From CAYYWP01 sp050176585 (GTDB lineage Bacteria; Desulfobacterota; Binatia; HRBIN30; CADEER01): 64,000 bases of DNA. The notes under the pieces are model-generated. The model did no database searches. It was not told the DNA's origin and saw only the letters and a program-made list of their open reading frames with translations. The position numbers and the translations under genes were made by a program. The stretch's first letter is position 1, and each line of letters opens with the position of its first letter. The stretch spans positions 58,028 to 122,027 of the forward strand of contig JBFXHX010000010.1 of assembly GCA_050176585.1 (NCBI GenBank). Direction: 5' to 3'. Of this stretch, positions 18,101 through 26,593 are shown piece after piece.

Positions 18101-20789
18101 GTTCGGTCCACGTGTCGAGCCGCACCGCGCGCAGCGGGTGGTCCATCCACCCGCCGCAATCGCGGATCGCATCCTCCAGGGCTTCGAGAGCGCGCAGGCG
18201 AGCCTCGAAAACTTCGCGCCGCGTGTCCAGCAGGCGGGTGTGCTTGACCACGGGCGCAGCGACGTCGCGCAGCGCATGACACCGCGCGGCGGCGCGAAAG
18301 AACGACAGCCCGAGCGGCGTCATGGCGTGTAGGCGTTGGACGAATGTGTTGAGCCGCAGGCGTGTCTCATCGACGCGCTGCGCGGTCTGATCAAAGGAAT
18401 CGTCAACCTCGCGGGATTCGCCGTCGACCGCCGCGACGAGACTGGCGGCGACCCGGCGCGGATCGGCCTTCTCGCTGTGTAGCTCGAGGCAGGCCGGCCC
18501 GAGCCCGGCTCGCGAGAGGCGGTCCGCCACTACCGTGAGAGCGGCGCGTTTTTCAGCCACAAACAGCACGCGGCGCCCCGTCGCGAGCAGGCAAGCGATG
18601 ATGTTGGTAATGGTCTGCGACTTGCCCGTTCCCGGCGGCCCCTGCAGGACGAAGGATCTGCCGTCCATCGCCGCCCGCACGGCCGATAACTGACTGGAGT
18701 CACAGTCGACCACGAGCGGCAGATCGCCGGGGCGGATGAGCTCGTCGAGCCGGCGGAGCTCCGGAAACGGCGTGCTGCCGGCTTCATCGCTGCCGCGGTT
18801 GATGCGGTCACCGGCGAGCCTCGGCTCGAGCATGGCAAGAAAATCGTTTGGTGCGGGCTCTCCCGAGGCAAAGATCGCCCTGAGATCCTTCGCCATCACC
18901 TGTTTGCGGTAGTCGAACAAGCCGAGCGTCGCCAAAGCGACGACCTCGAAGCGACGCAGGCGGAGCACGGCGCTCGACACGGCGGCGAAGACCGCGGCGA
19001 CGTCGATACCGCAGTCGTCCTCTGGCAACTCCGTGGCGAGACCGGAGAGGTCGACGTCGAAATCGCGCCGCAGCTTCTGCACCAGCGCACCGTTCAGCAC
19101 GGCTTCGGCGTCGGCCATCTGCAGCGTGAAATCCCCGCCGACCGAGACTCGCTCGAGGTGCGCCGGCACCATCAGCAGGGGCGCATAGCGCGCCTGCGTC
19201 GAGTTTTCGCTCTCGTACCAGCGCAGAAATCCGACGGCGACGTGCAGGGCGGAAATGCCCTTCTCCTCTATCGCCTGCCTGTGCTTCTTCCAGAGCGCCT
19301 TGATCCTTTCGGGCACCGCCCTGCCGCCCGGGTCGGCGACGATGACGCGGCGCTCCTGCTGTTGAGTGAGGAATGCCTGGAACGCCATGGCGGCGTTGCG
19401 ATCGGTTGCCGGTGGCGGCGCCGGAGCATCGCCCGCCAGGCGAAAGACGACGCCGTCGGAGAGATCGTTCTCCAAGGCTGGCAGGTCTGCCACCGCGATC
19501 GCGATCCCGCGGCGCGGGCGTAGGCCGCCCCACGCACCGGGATCGTCGGCCATCGTGCCGCCGATCAGCTCGTTGCGCAGCGTGAGGTCGACCAACGCGT
19601 CGATCCACGCCTCAATGCGATTGGTCACCGTCCGCCGTGCGGTACCCACCTCACCGGACAGCGGTGTGGTGGCGGGCAGGCTCAGGTCCGGTCGGTCCAC
19701 CGGCGACCCGTCCGACTGCGCGACTCCGCCGTCCACCGCCGCGTTCAGGGGCTTGATGCCGAGCGCGCGCGCCGCGGCGAGATCGATCATCTCCTGATAG
19801 GCGGCATCGGTGATCTGGGCGAGCGCCACCGCGCACGCCTCCGCGAACGATACTGGTGGGCGAGTGGTGGCGGCGGTCGTCTCCACCAGCACCAGCGAGC
19901 CGAGGCCGGCGGCGGCGCCGGCGAAATTCCGCACCGCAGCCGCGTCGGTTTCGATCGGATCGAGCGCGCGCCCCCCATCCGTGAGCCAGAATCCGGCGAA
20001 GGCATGCCCGCGAAGGAGGACGAGCACCGGGTGCAACCCGCACGCTTCGAGCGCCGCGGCGTACCAGGCGGCCACTTCGATGCAGTTGCCCTGCTTCTCC
20101 TGGCGCAGGGCGTCGGGAAACCGCACCTTCTGGCTCCCGTGCTCGAACGAGGCCGGCATGCCGAGGTAGGTGATGCCGCGCAGCTGAATGGCGCCGTACA
20201 CCGCGGCGGCCTGCTGCTTCACGCGCTCCGCCGAGCCCGATTGGTACCCGTCGAGCTCCGTCCGCCCGAACTGCTCCTGCTGCACGCGCGAGGCGTCGGC
20301 CACCAACTCGCGGATCGCCGGATGGTTGGGCATGACGAACGCGGCGATGAGGTCGCGGCGGATGCGGCCGTCCCACTCGTTATGCGCCAGCACCGTCAGC
20401 GCCTCGCACGCCGCCGCGATCTCGCGTTCGCGCCAGAAGAGGCGCCCGGTGAGCGTCGCGCTGTCGGCCTCGATCAGACCCTTCAGGCGGGACAGATCGG
20501 GCTGCAGGGCCGGCTCGCGGATGCCCGCCTCGGCGCCGGGATTGAGCGGAGCGAGCGCAAACCGCGCCGAGCGCAAATACGGCGGGTCGCAGGAGACCTC
20601 GATCATCAGGTCCCGCACCACCACCGGCGCACTGCTCGCCACCGTGACTTCGGCCACCGGAAAGACCCCGTGCGCAGCCGCCGCCCAATTGAGCGGACCG
20701 CCGACCTGAAGTCGTACCGTCAGTGATCCAGCCAGAACCTGCTGGCTGTCGTTCGTCTCGGCTCCCCCCACGCGGCGCGCAGTGTACAC
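15120..20789 (-). CDS. Giant DUF4011-like SF1 helicase with transglutaminase-like and Vsr-like nuclease domains
   Basis: 1,889 residues from a GTG at 20789 (no clear ribosome site; the start is uncertain by a few residues). Visible parts in order: a beta-rich N-terminus; a transglutaminase-like region with a possible Cys-His-Asp triad (C236 in QGNCIEVA, H262 in RGHAFAGF, D277 in ALDPIET); a DUF4011-like segment near 370-700; an SF1 helicase with Walker A GPPGTGKS (717-724), Walker B IFDEAS (D1356-E1357), GDPKQMPP and motif VI NVAVTRARERL; a Vsr/MTES_1575-type nuclease with D1683 (YRIDLAA) and E1700-D1702 (IECDG); and a winged-helix-like DUF3320-type tail. Proteins of this build occur in defence islands, so an anti-phage role is plausible. 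It stands alone on its strand. Confidence 0.88.
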   Translation of the reverse strand: MYTARRVGGAETNDSQQVLAGSLTVRLQVGGPLNWAAAAHGVFPVAEVTVASSAPVVVRDLMIEVSCDPPYLRSARFALAPLNPGAEAGIREPALQPDLSRLKGLIEADSATLTGRLFWREREIAAACEALTVLAHNEWDGRIRRDLIAAFVMPNHPAIRELVADASRVQQEQFGRTELDGYQSGSAERVKQQAAAVYGAIQLRGITYLGMPASFEHGSQKVRFPDALRQEKQGNCIEVAAWYAAALEACGLHPVLVLLRGHAFAGFWLTDGGRALDPIETDAAAVRNFAGAAAGLGSLVLVETTAATTRPPVSFAEACAVALAQITDAAYQEMIDLAAARALGIKPLNAAVDGGVAQSDGSPVDRPDLSLPATTPLSGEVGTARRTVTNRIEAWIDALVDLTLRNELIGGTMADDPGAWGGLRPRRGIAIAVADLPALENDLSDGVVFRLAGDAPAPPPATDRNAAMAFQAFLTQQQERRVIVADPGGRAVPERIKALWKKHRQAIEEKGISALHVAVGFLRWYESENSTQARYAPLLMVPAHLERVSVGGDFTLQMADAEAVLNGALVQKLRRDFDVDLSGLATELPEDDCGIDVAAVFAAVSSAVLRLRRFEVVALATLGLFDYRKQVMAKDLRAIFASGEPAPNDFLAMLEPRLAGDRINRGSDEAGSTPFPELRRLDELIRPGDLPLVVDCDSSQLSAVRAAMDGRSFVLQGPPGTGKSQTITNIIACLLATGRRVLFVAEKRAALTVVADRLSRAGLGPACLELHSEKADPRRVAASLVAAVDGESREVDDSFDQTAQRVDETRLRLNTFVQRLHAMTPLGLSFFRAAARCHALRDVAAPVVKHTRLLDTRREVFEARLRALEALEDAIRDCGGWMDHPLRAVRLDTWTERREDDARAALAELAREADSAAAAIDAAAGLVGIERGVARSAPEVVAAMLALLAEAPPAWVRELAGRPDRADYLAALADLGDIAVRCAERRGVLAERWAEGFFALDLPGLAAQIRAARDRWFVTRWLKLRTPRLALRRVATARLGDVPSLLADLDLAIAARADAAALDNAPPAIAQIMGPAFGGARTPADTFARGHDAARWSDLVQALTAAARGRDIAEPAIPAAMPPLDAARAAAHATALRDAVAGMRAAADHADAVLALERVRAFGGEDPAAQVEEAKTFAAAALAALPRLRDKTAAEAAAAAAEQLGLSAFVADLRDGQVPEHGIARAYERGFLKSWVAEMSEAHSVLARFRGREHDRVVEAFRRADRELLAAGTARAQREVLRRRPKPGAAAHAQSELGILRRQAQTRPRQRMPVRRLLAELPTLVPRLTPCLLMSPLAVAHFLPVDCEKFDAVIFDEASQVRTADAVGALWRGRQVIVVGDPKQMPPTDFFTSEGGDDAALEGVPQDAESVLDEAFVSGVPRLMLAWHYRSRDERLIAFSNRHYYDNRLVTFPAADPEAEGCGVEFVRVAGVFDRGASRRNEVEAHRVVDLILERLRDPRLRERSIGVVTFNVQQQDLIDTLLEAKRLAHPEIEPYFSAAAPEPVFVKNLENVQGDERDMMIFSTTFGRDASGRTSLNFGPMNRHGGERRLNVAVTRARERLVVVTSMDPEEIDLSRTASLGVRHLRDFLAYARDGERALHASATIDSLAECESPFEQDVLSVCESLGWRMDRQVGCSGYRIDLAARDPALPGRHVLGIECDGATYHSAATARDRDRLRQSVLENLGWTLHRIWSTDWRVARESEIARLQQAYAAALAQPRRPAGMGANRELRPLETADEAPARVQDHSPPLRTAASAVPVRATGEPIDPATVTHAMRREAILAVLHASGAMPPDALIRAAANHVGHQRVGSRIRDAFQAAIQDLVHDGAVRVLGARIAPASNLATAGR

Positions 20790-21903
20790 AGGACCAGCGG
20801 AGATGCGCTAACGCCCGGACGACGTTGCACGCAGACTGTCCAGACGCTTGACCCGTAGACGCACGACATCACTCACGGTGAGCTGCGCAGGAGGTGAGCG
20901 CGGAAGCGCGCACAGGTAGAGCTCACGCAACCCGAGTAGTACCTGCGTCTCACCTCCGCGTCTGCGCGCCTTGGCGTTGGCCGTCTTCGCGACGGGGATG
21001 AGTAACCACAAATCCGGCGCGCCATTGCGCAGAAGCCAGGCACAGAGTTCTCAAACCTCCTCATCGGCCCAGCCGCAGTACGAGATTTTGCCGTCAGGGC
21101 TTTCGATCCTGTCGCAGCCGTCGTTCCGCACCCGGTACATGACCAGAACGCGAGGAGCATGGCGAGAAGGGAACGGCCGCGCAGCAGTGATCGAGTGATG
21201 CGTTTGCATGTAAGCCCATTCCTTTCCGTTGGCGGAGGAGCGGCTCGAGCGTTCAGCATCGGCTCGTGACTGACCTCTCGTTGNNNNNNNNNNNNNNNNN
21301 NNNNNNNNNNNNNNNNNNNNNNNNNNNNNNNNNNNNNNNNNNNNNNNNNNNNNNNNNNNNNNNNNNNNNNNNNNNNNNNNNNNCGGCGCCGGCAGGCTGA
21401 CCACTACACGTGTCACTGCTGGAGCTTAACAATCGCATGGGGCAGCCGTGGACAGCTCTCCTCTGGCGGGATCTCCTGCGCGAGCTGGACAGGACATCAT
21501 GCGCGAGCTGGCGGTTCGCGAACGTACGACTTACCGTGCCGGCGTCCCAGAGCTCCCGCTCGCAAGGCAGTCCGACGCAGCAGTGGCTCCGACCCAACCT
21601 GCTTCAGCAGCTCAACGATGAGGTGGTGCGCCACCAGCACTACTGCCCGAAGTCCAGTCGCGTACACTTTCCGACGGCGAGGCTACTGAACAGTTAACCG
21701 CGAGCTGATCAGAGATCCGCGCGCGCCCGTCGCTCGGTCGTTCGCGGCTGCCGGACGACCTGCCCTCCGCCGTCCTGCGGCGCGGCTCAATTGTCCGAGG
21801 CGATCGTAGAGACGAGGGTGCGGGCCGATCAGGACAGAATCGGAGCGCCGACACAGGCGGAACGACCTGACGAACCGCGTGCAGCGACGGGGTGACTAGA
21901 GAG
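20790..21903. other. Gene-poor region with a scaffold gap
   Basis: No credible gene is seen over ~1.1 kb. Short open frames here have no protein character. One minus-strand frame ending at 21051 (... SPDGKISYCGWADEE) could be the tail of a small protein entering from the N gap, but it cannot be confirmed. 20945-20985 reads like a degenerate intergenic phrase (CACCTCCGCGTCTGCGCGCCTTGGCGTT). Confidence 0.4.
21284..21383. other. Assembly gap of 100 N
   Basis: Exactly 100 undetermined bases, the conventional filler for a gap of unknown size. The true distance and content between 21283 and 21384 are therefore not known, and any gene spanning it is lost. Confidence 0.99.
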
Positions 21904-21977
21904 TGGTCGCACCTGGACTTGAACCAGGGACCTCCTGCATGTGAGGCAGGCGCTCTAACCAGCTGAGCTATGCGACC
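21904..21977 (-). tRNA. tRNA-Val (anticodon CAC)
   Basis: On the minus strand a full cloverleaf folds. The acceptor is GGTCGCA/TGCGACC with discriminator A. The D stem is GCTC/GAGC with an AGCTGGTTA loop. The anticodon stem is CCTGC/GCAGG with loop CTCACAT, giving anticodon CAC. The T arm contains GGTTCAAGTCC. The 3' CCA is not encoded. It lies 55 bases past the end of the hydantoinase B gene. Confidence 0.95.
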
Positions 21978-22032
21978 GTCGCCGTGGGGAGAGTCTGCGG
22001 TACCACGGCACCCAGGGCGAGGCAAGGTCGCG

Positions 22033-23655
22033 CTAACGCGGCGACCGCCGCGGACGGCCCCACCCGCCGCCGCCCGGGGTGGCGATGCGAATGCGCGCGC
22101 CCGCTGCCACGGAGATGGTCGCCTTGGCCGGGAGCCGGCGGGCGCCGCCCCGCTCGACGAGCTCGTCGACGCCGGCCGCGCCCGGGCCGCCGCCCGCAAC
22201 GCCGTACGGGCGCGTGCGCCGGCGCTCGGTCAACAACGTCACCTCGGTCGGCGCCAAAAACTCGAGCTCGCGCACCAGGCCATCGCCGCCGCGGTGGCGG
22301 CCCCGGCCGCCCGAGCGCGGGCGGATCGCGTAGCGCGTGACCCGCACCGGCAGCTCGGCCTCGAGCGCCTCGATCGGCGTATTCATCGTGTTCGTCATGT
22401 GCGTGTGGACGGCCGCACAGCCGGGCCCCGACGGGCCGCCGCCGGCGCCGCCGGCGAGGGTCTCGTAATACGCGAACTGCCGCGGTCCGGAACCCCGCTT
22501 CGGCTGCCGCGCGCGATCGCCCAGCGGCGGCAACACGCCGCCGAACGCGAGGTTGTTCATCGACCCGGAGCTCGCGGCCGGCACCCGCGCGGGCACCGCG
22601 GGTGCCAGGGCGCGCAGCAACACGTCGACGATGCGCTGCGAGGTCTCGACGTTGCCGCCCGCAACCGCGGCGGGAAACGCCGCGTTCACGACGCTGGCCT
22701 CGGGCGCGCTCACCGCGATCGGCCGCATGAAGCCCGCGTTGGCGGGAATGTCGCGCGCGGCGATGGCGCGAAACACGTAATACACCGCCGCGAGCGTCAC
22801 CGCGTAGTTCGCGTTTACGCCGCCCCGCACCTGCGGCGCCGAGCCGGCGAAATCGACCCGCGCGCGGCCGCCGCCGAGCTCGATCGTGACGGCGATCCGG
22901 ATGTCCGCAGTCCCGAGCCCGTCGTCGTCGAGGACATCGGCCGCGCGGTACGAGCCGCGCGGCAGTGCGGCCAACGCGGCGCGCATCAGGCGTTCGGCAT
23001 AATCCTGCAGCGCCCGCATCGCCGCCTGCGCCCCCGCGGCACCCGCGCGCGCGACGAAAGCCTGCAAGCGCGCCGCGCCCACGCGCAGCGCCGCCACCTG
23101 CGCCAACAGATCGCCGCGGCGCTCAGCGCTCACGCGCGTATTGGCGAGAAAGAGCTCCATGACGTCGCCCGCGATCGCACCGCCCCGCACCAGCCGCACC
23201 GGAGGCACCCGAAAACCCTCCTGGTGGATCTCCGAGGCGAGCGCCATCGAGCCCGGTCGCATGCCGCCGATGTCGGCGTGATGGGCGCGGTTGGCGACGA
23301 ACCCCACCAGACGACGGCCGACATGCACGGGCGCCACCGCCGTCACGTCGGGCAGGTGGGTGCCGCCCGCGTACGGATCGTTCAGGATCACCACATCGCC
23401 CGGCTCCATCGGCTGCGCCGCGATGGCCGCGCACACCGACAGCGGCGTCGATCCGAGGTGCACCGGGATGTGCGCCGCCTGGGCGGCGAGCCGGCCCTCG
23501 GCATCGAACACGGCGCACGAGTAGTCCCGGCGCTCCTTGATGTTCGGGGAAAAGGCGCTGTGGCAGAGCGCGACGCCCATCTCCTCCGCGATCGCGGCCA
23601 ATCGATGGTTGGCGATCTGCAGATCGATGGGCGAGAAGCGTGCGCCGGCCGTCAT
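22033..23655 (-). CDS. Hydantoinase B / oxoprolinase B-type subunit
   Basis: 540 residues beginning MTAGARFSPIDLQIANHRL. HyuB family signatures are ALCHSAFSPNIKERRDYSCAVFD (residues ~30-50), VHLGSTPLSV, GDVVILNDPYAGGTHLPD near 95-112, and GGVNANYAVTLAAVYYVFRA near 285. The C-terminus ends in the typical GGGGWGRP. HyuB works with HyuA in ATP-dependent opening of hydantoin or 5-oxoproline rings; some relatives are acetone or acetophenone carboxylases. Its ATG overlaps the hyuA stop by 4 bases (ATGA), so the two are translationally coupled. The exact ring substrate is not deducible. Confidence 0.9.
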   Translation of the reverse strand: MTAGARFSPIDLQIANHRLAAIAEEMGVALCHSAFSPNIKERRDYSCAVFDAEGRLAAQAAHIPVHLGSTPLSVCAAIAAQPMEPGDVVILNDPYAGGTHLPDVTAVAPVHVGRRLVGFVANRAHHADIGGMRPGSMALASEIHQEGFRVPPVRLVRGGAIAGDVMELFLANTRVSAERRGDLLAQVAALRVGAARLQAFVARAGAAGAQAAMRALQDYAERLMRAALAALPRGSYRAADVLDDDGLGTADIRIAVTIELGGGRARVDFAGSAPQVRGGVNANYAVTLAAVYYVFRAIAARDIPANAGFMRPIAVSAPEASVVNAAFPAAVAGGNVETSQRIVDVLLRALAPAVPARVPAASSGSMNNLAFGGVLPPLGDRARQPKRGSGPRQFAYYETLAGGAGGGPSGPGCAAVHTHMTNTMNTPIEALEAELPVRVTRYAIRPRSGGRGRHRGGDGLVRELEFLAPTEVTLLTERRRTRPYGVAGGGPGAAGVDELVERGGARRLPAKATISVAAGARIRIATPGGGGWGRPRRSPR

Positions 23656-25673
23656 CCGGCACCGCTCCTTGCGGCGGCGCCACCGGTGCGGCTGCGCGCG
23701 AGCAGCAGGTCCCCGTGCGCCAGCACCCGCACGCGCCAACCCGGCGCCACCACCGTGGTGGCGCTGAGCTCGGTGATCACCAGCGGGCCCGCGACCGGCC
23801 CGCGGCGCGGGAGCGCCTCGCGGGCGATACGCCGCGCCGCCCGCCAGCCGCCCGCCCAGCGCAGCCGGTGCGGTGCGGATGCCGCCGGCTCCGCGCGCGC
23901 GGGCCGCAGCGCCGGCGCGGGCGACGGCGCGGTGGCGCTCAAGCGCACGTTCACCACCTCGACCGGCCGGTCGACGTCCGCGTAGCCGTAGCGGCGTCGA
24001 TGGGCGGCGTGAAACGCGGCGCGGTAAGCGGGCCCCAGTGGCACCGAGAGCTCGTACGACTGGCCGCGGTAGCGCACGTCGAGGCGCGCCGCGCACGACA
24101 CGTCCCGCGCGGCGGCGCCTTCCGCCAGCAGCTCGCGGCGAGCGCGCGTGGCGAGGGCGCGCACACGGCTGGACAACGCGCGCGCATCGGGCTCGGTCAG
24201 CCGGACCGTCTGCACGTAGTCGCGCCGCAGATCGGCGGCCACCGCGCCCCACGCCGACAGCAGCCCGGGATGGCGCGGCACCAGCACCTGCCGCATGTCG
24301 AGCCCCTCCGCCAGCTCGCATGCGTGCATACCGGCGGCGCCGCCAAACGCGACCAGCACGTACTCGCGCGGATCGAAACCGCGCTCGATCGACACGCGGC
24401 GGATCGCGCGCTCCATGCTCGCATTGACCACGCGCACGATGCCTTCCGCGGTCTCGTCGACGTCGAGTCGCAGCGCGCGCGCCAACCCCGTGACGGCGCG
24501 GCGCGCGCGCTCGACATCGAGCGCCATGCGCCCGCCGAGGAACTGCTCGGGCACCAACCGCCCGAGGAGCAGGTCGGCGTCGGTCACCGTGGGGCGTTCG
24601 CCGCGGCCGTAACAGGCCGGGCCGGGATCGGCCCCGGCGCTCTCCGGACCGACCGCCAGCGCCCCGCCGGCATCGCGGTACGCGAGCGAGCCGCCCCCCG
24701 CGCCCACGGTGTGGATGTCGAGCGCCGGCACGGTCACGGCCAAATCGCCGATCGACCACTCCGTCCGCTGGCCCGGTTGCCCGTCGAACAGGCTCACGTC
24801 GGTGGACGTGCCGCCCATATCGAAGGCGATCAGGTGCCGCAGCCCGGCGCGACGCGCCGCGGCGAGCGCGCCGATCGCGCCCGCCGCGGGCCCGGAGAGC
24901 AGCGTGCGCACCGGCTCGCGGCTCGCCGTGGCCGCCGACGCCGCGCCGCCACTCGACTGCATGACTCGCAGCGTGGCGCGACCGACGCGGCGCGCCAGCT
25001 CGCCCAGATGGCGGCGCATCACCGGCGCCACGTACGCGTTCAGGACCGTCGTGCTGGTGCGCTCGTACTCCCGGTACTCCGACACCAGCTCGTGCGCGAG
25101 CGAGGTGTCAGCGCCCTGCGCCCGCAGCGCGGCGCCCAGCCGGCGCTCGTGCACCGGGTTGGCGTAGCCGTGCAGCAGGCAGACGGCGACCGAATCCGCT
25201 CCGGCGCGCCGCACGGCGCCGAGCAGACGGCGCACTTCGGCGGGCGACAGCGGGCGTAAGACCGCCCCAGTGTAGTCCAACCGTTCCGCAGCGCCGAATC
25301 GCCGCGCGCGGCCGACCAGTGGCACCGGCCGGCACGGTTCCAGCGCATAGAGGTCGGGCCGATTCTGCCGGCCGATCTCGAGCACGTCCTCAAACCCCGC
25401 CGTGGTGATCAACGCGACGCGCGCGCCCTTGCGCTCGAGGACGGCATTGGTGGCCACGGTCGAGCCGTAGGTGATGTGCACCCCGTCGGTACCGCGGCCG
25501 CCGAGGATCTCCGCGAGCCCGGCGAGCACCGCGCGCGCCGGATTGTCCGGCGTCGACGGCCGCTTGTGGACGCGGAGCCCATCGGGCGCAAAGCAGACGA
25601 AGTCGGTGAATGTACCGCCGGTATCCACTCCGATCAGGATCGGCGCGGCGCGACGGCCGCGGGCGCGCGGCAT
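23652..25673 (-). CDS. Hydantoinase A / oxoprolinase A-type subunit
   Basis: 673 residues. The N-terminal phosphate-binding motif GVDTGGTFTDF (near residue 15) starts the actin-like ATPase fold. Further family signals are ITYGSTVATNAVLERKGARVALITTAGFED (near 70-98), MQSSGG (~240), DMGGTSTDVS (~290) and HTVGAGGGS (~325), followed by a C-terminal domain containing the GxxSxELSVPLGP-like strand. It is the partner of the overlapping hyuB gene. The ATG at 25673 is chosen as the first plausible start. No dedicated hydantoin transporter or carbamoylase gene sits next to the pair. Confidence 0.9.
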   Translation of the reverse strand: MPRARGRRAAPILIGVDTGGTFTDFVCFAPDGLRVHKRPSTPDNPARAVLAGLAEILGGRGTDGVHITYGSTVATNAVLERKGARVALITTAGFEDVLEIGRQNRPDLYALEPCRPVPLVGRARRFGAAERLDYTGAVLRPLSPAEVRRLLGAVRRAGADSVAVCLLHGYANPVHERRLGAALRAQGADTSLAHELVSEYREYERTSTTVLNAYVAPVMRRHLGELARRVGRATLRVMQSSGGAASAATASREPVRTLLSGPAAGAIGALAAARRAGLRHLIAFDMGGTSTDVSLFDGQPGQRTEWSIGDLAVTVPALDIHTVGAGGGSLAYRDAGGALAVGPESAGADPGPACYGRGERPTVTDADLLLGRLVPEQFLGGRMALDVERARRAVTGLARALRLDVDETAEGIVRVVNASMERAIRRVSIERGFDPREYVLVAFGGAAGMHACELAEGLDMRQVLVPRHPGLLSAWGAVAADLRRDYVQTVRLTEPDARALSSRVRALATRARRELLAEGAAARDVSCAARLDVRYRGQSYELSVPLGPAYRAAFHAAHRRRYGYADVDRPVEVVNVRLSATAPSPAPALRPARAEPAASAPHRLRWAGGWRAARRIAREALPRRGPVAGPLVITELSATTVVAPGWRVRVLAHGDLLLARSRTGGAAARSGAG

Positions 25674-25787
25674 GCGGCGTGCTCTACCGGACGCGGCGAG
25701 GAGAGCAAAGGCGCGGCCGCGAGGCGGTTACGCTGTCGGCGGTTAGGGACAATCCCCCGAGACTCTCAAGCGCGAATCTTACCGACC

Positions 25788-25810
25788 TTAACAGCGCAAC
25801 AGCTAACAGC
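25788..25810. repeat. Intergenic AACAGC repeat, copy 1
   Basis: Three tandem AACAGC units, TTAACAGC-GCAACAGC-TAACAGC, between the stop of the FmdB-type gene and the start of hyuA. It is nearly identical to the copy at 44112-44135, with a two-unit relative at 37143-37156. Confidence 0.65.
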
Positions 25811-25838
25811 GTGATAGCCTGAGGCGTCGTGGCAGCCG

Positions 25839-26189
25839 CTATGCGGCGTCCGCCGCGGATGCTTTCGCGGAGCCGGACTTCGGCTTGGATTCGGCTTTCT
25901 TGTCCGCCTTCGCCTCGCCGCCGCCCTCGCCCTTGGCCGAGCTCTCGCCCTTGCTCTCGCCGGCGCCAGCGTCGCCAGCCTTCGCGCCGCCGTCTTCCTT
26001 GGCGCCAGCGCCCTTGCGGGCGTAGTCGGTGATGTACCAACCCGAGCCCTTGAGCTGGAATGACGTGTTCGAGATCAGCTTGCGCACCTTGCGCCGGCAG
26101 GTGGGGCATTTCTTCAGCGCGTCCTCGGTAATGCGCTGCGTCACCTCGAAATCCCCGCAATGATCACAGTGGTACTCGTAAATCGGCAT
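25839..26189 (-). CDS. FmdB-type zinc-ribbon protein with acidic/Lys-rich tail
   Basis: 116 residues, MPIYEYHCDHCG. The N-terminal FmdB/putative regulatory zinc ribbon has C8-x2-C11 (CDHC) and CPTC near residue 29, which together bind one zinc. It is followed by the usual hydrophobic strand and FQLKGSGWYITDYARKG. Residues 60-116 are a low-complexity Gly/Ala/Lys/Glu tail, common in these small proteins. The family is widespread and its function remains unclear despite the regulatory name. ATG 26189 has GGAGG 6 bases upstream. It is the last gene of the leftward maf-yggS-proC-yggT-yggU run. Confidence 0.88.
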   Translation of the reverse strand: MPIYEYHCDHCGDFEVTQRITEDALKKCPTCRRKVRKLISNTSFQLKGSGWYITDYARKGAGAKEDGGAKAGDAGAGESKGESSAKGEGGGEAKADKKAESKPKSGSAKASAADAA

Positions 26190-26283
26190 CGATCCTCCGG
26201 ACGGAGCGGGCCGGAAGCTAATCAACGCCCGGTGGGCTGTCAACGCACCTGGCGCGCGTAAACCGCTGGAACGGCATCTCTTT

Positions 26284-26586
26284 TCACTCCGCCAAGCCCG
26301 CGATCAAGCACTCGATGCGGGCCGCCAGCGGGGCGGGAGCAGCGGTGGTGATCTCCACGACCTTGTCGCGCCCGCGCGCGCCCCGCATGAGCGTCACCGA
26401 ACGCCGAGGCACGCCGACCCACTCGGCCAACGCGGCGATCAGGGCGGCGTTGGCCGCACCACCTTGCGGCGGCTCGGATATCTGCACCTTCAGGGCGGCG
26501 CCGATCCGGCCGGCGATGCGCGTACGCGCGGCCCGCGGCTGCACGCGCACCGCGATGCGCACGCTCCCGGCGGTGAGCGTGAGCAC
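26284..26586 (-). CDS. yggU: DUF167 / YggU-family protein
   Basis: 100 residues from a GTG start at 26586, seven bases after the yggT stop. The compact alpha/beta domain shows the DUF167 pattern: VRVQPRAARTRIAG, LKVQISEPPQGGAANAALIAALAEWVGVP, and SVTLMRGARGRDKVVEI. The core PPxGGxANxALI signature is intact. The function is unknown family-wide; the gene commonly sits next to yggT and proC as here. The longer ATG-started frame overlaps yggT entirely and is rejected. Confidence 0.85.
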   Translation of the reverse strand: MLTLTAGSVRIAVRVQPRAARTRIAGRIGAALKVQISEPPQGGAANAALIAALAEWVGVPRRSVTLMRGARGRDKVVEITTAAPAPLAARIECLIAGLAE

Positions 26587-26593
26587 GGCGGCT

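Noticed and set aside
21904..21977. tRNA considered as an integration site with a duplicated 3' end
   Set aside because: No second copy of the tRNA 3' segment was seen in the flanking sequence; the nearby gap prevents a firm statement.
25788..25810. AACAGC units considered as a CRISPR or attachment site
   Set aside because: Units are too short, there are no spacers and no cas or integrase gene nearby.
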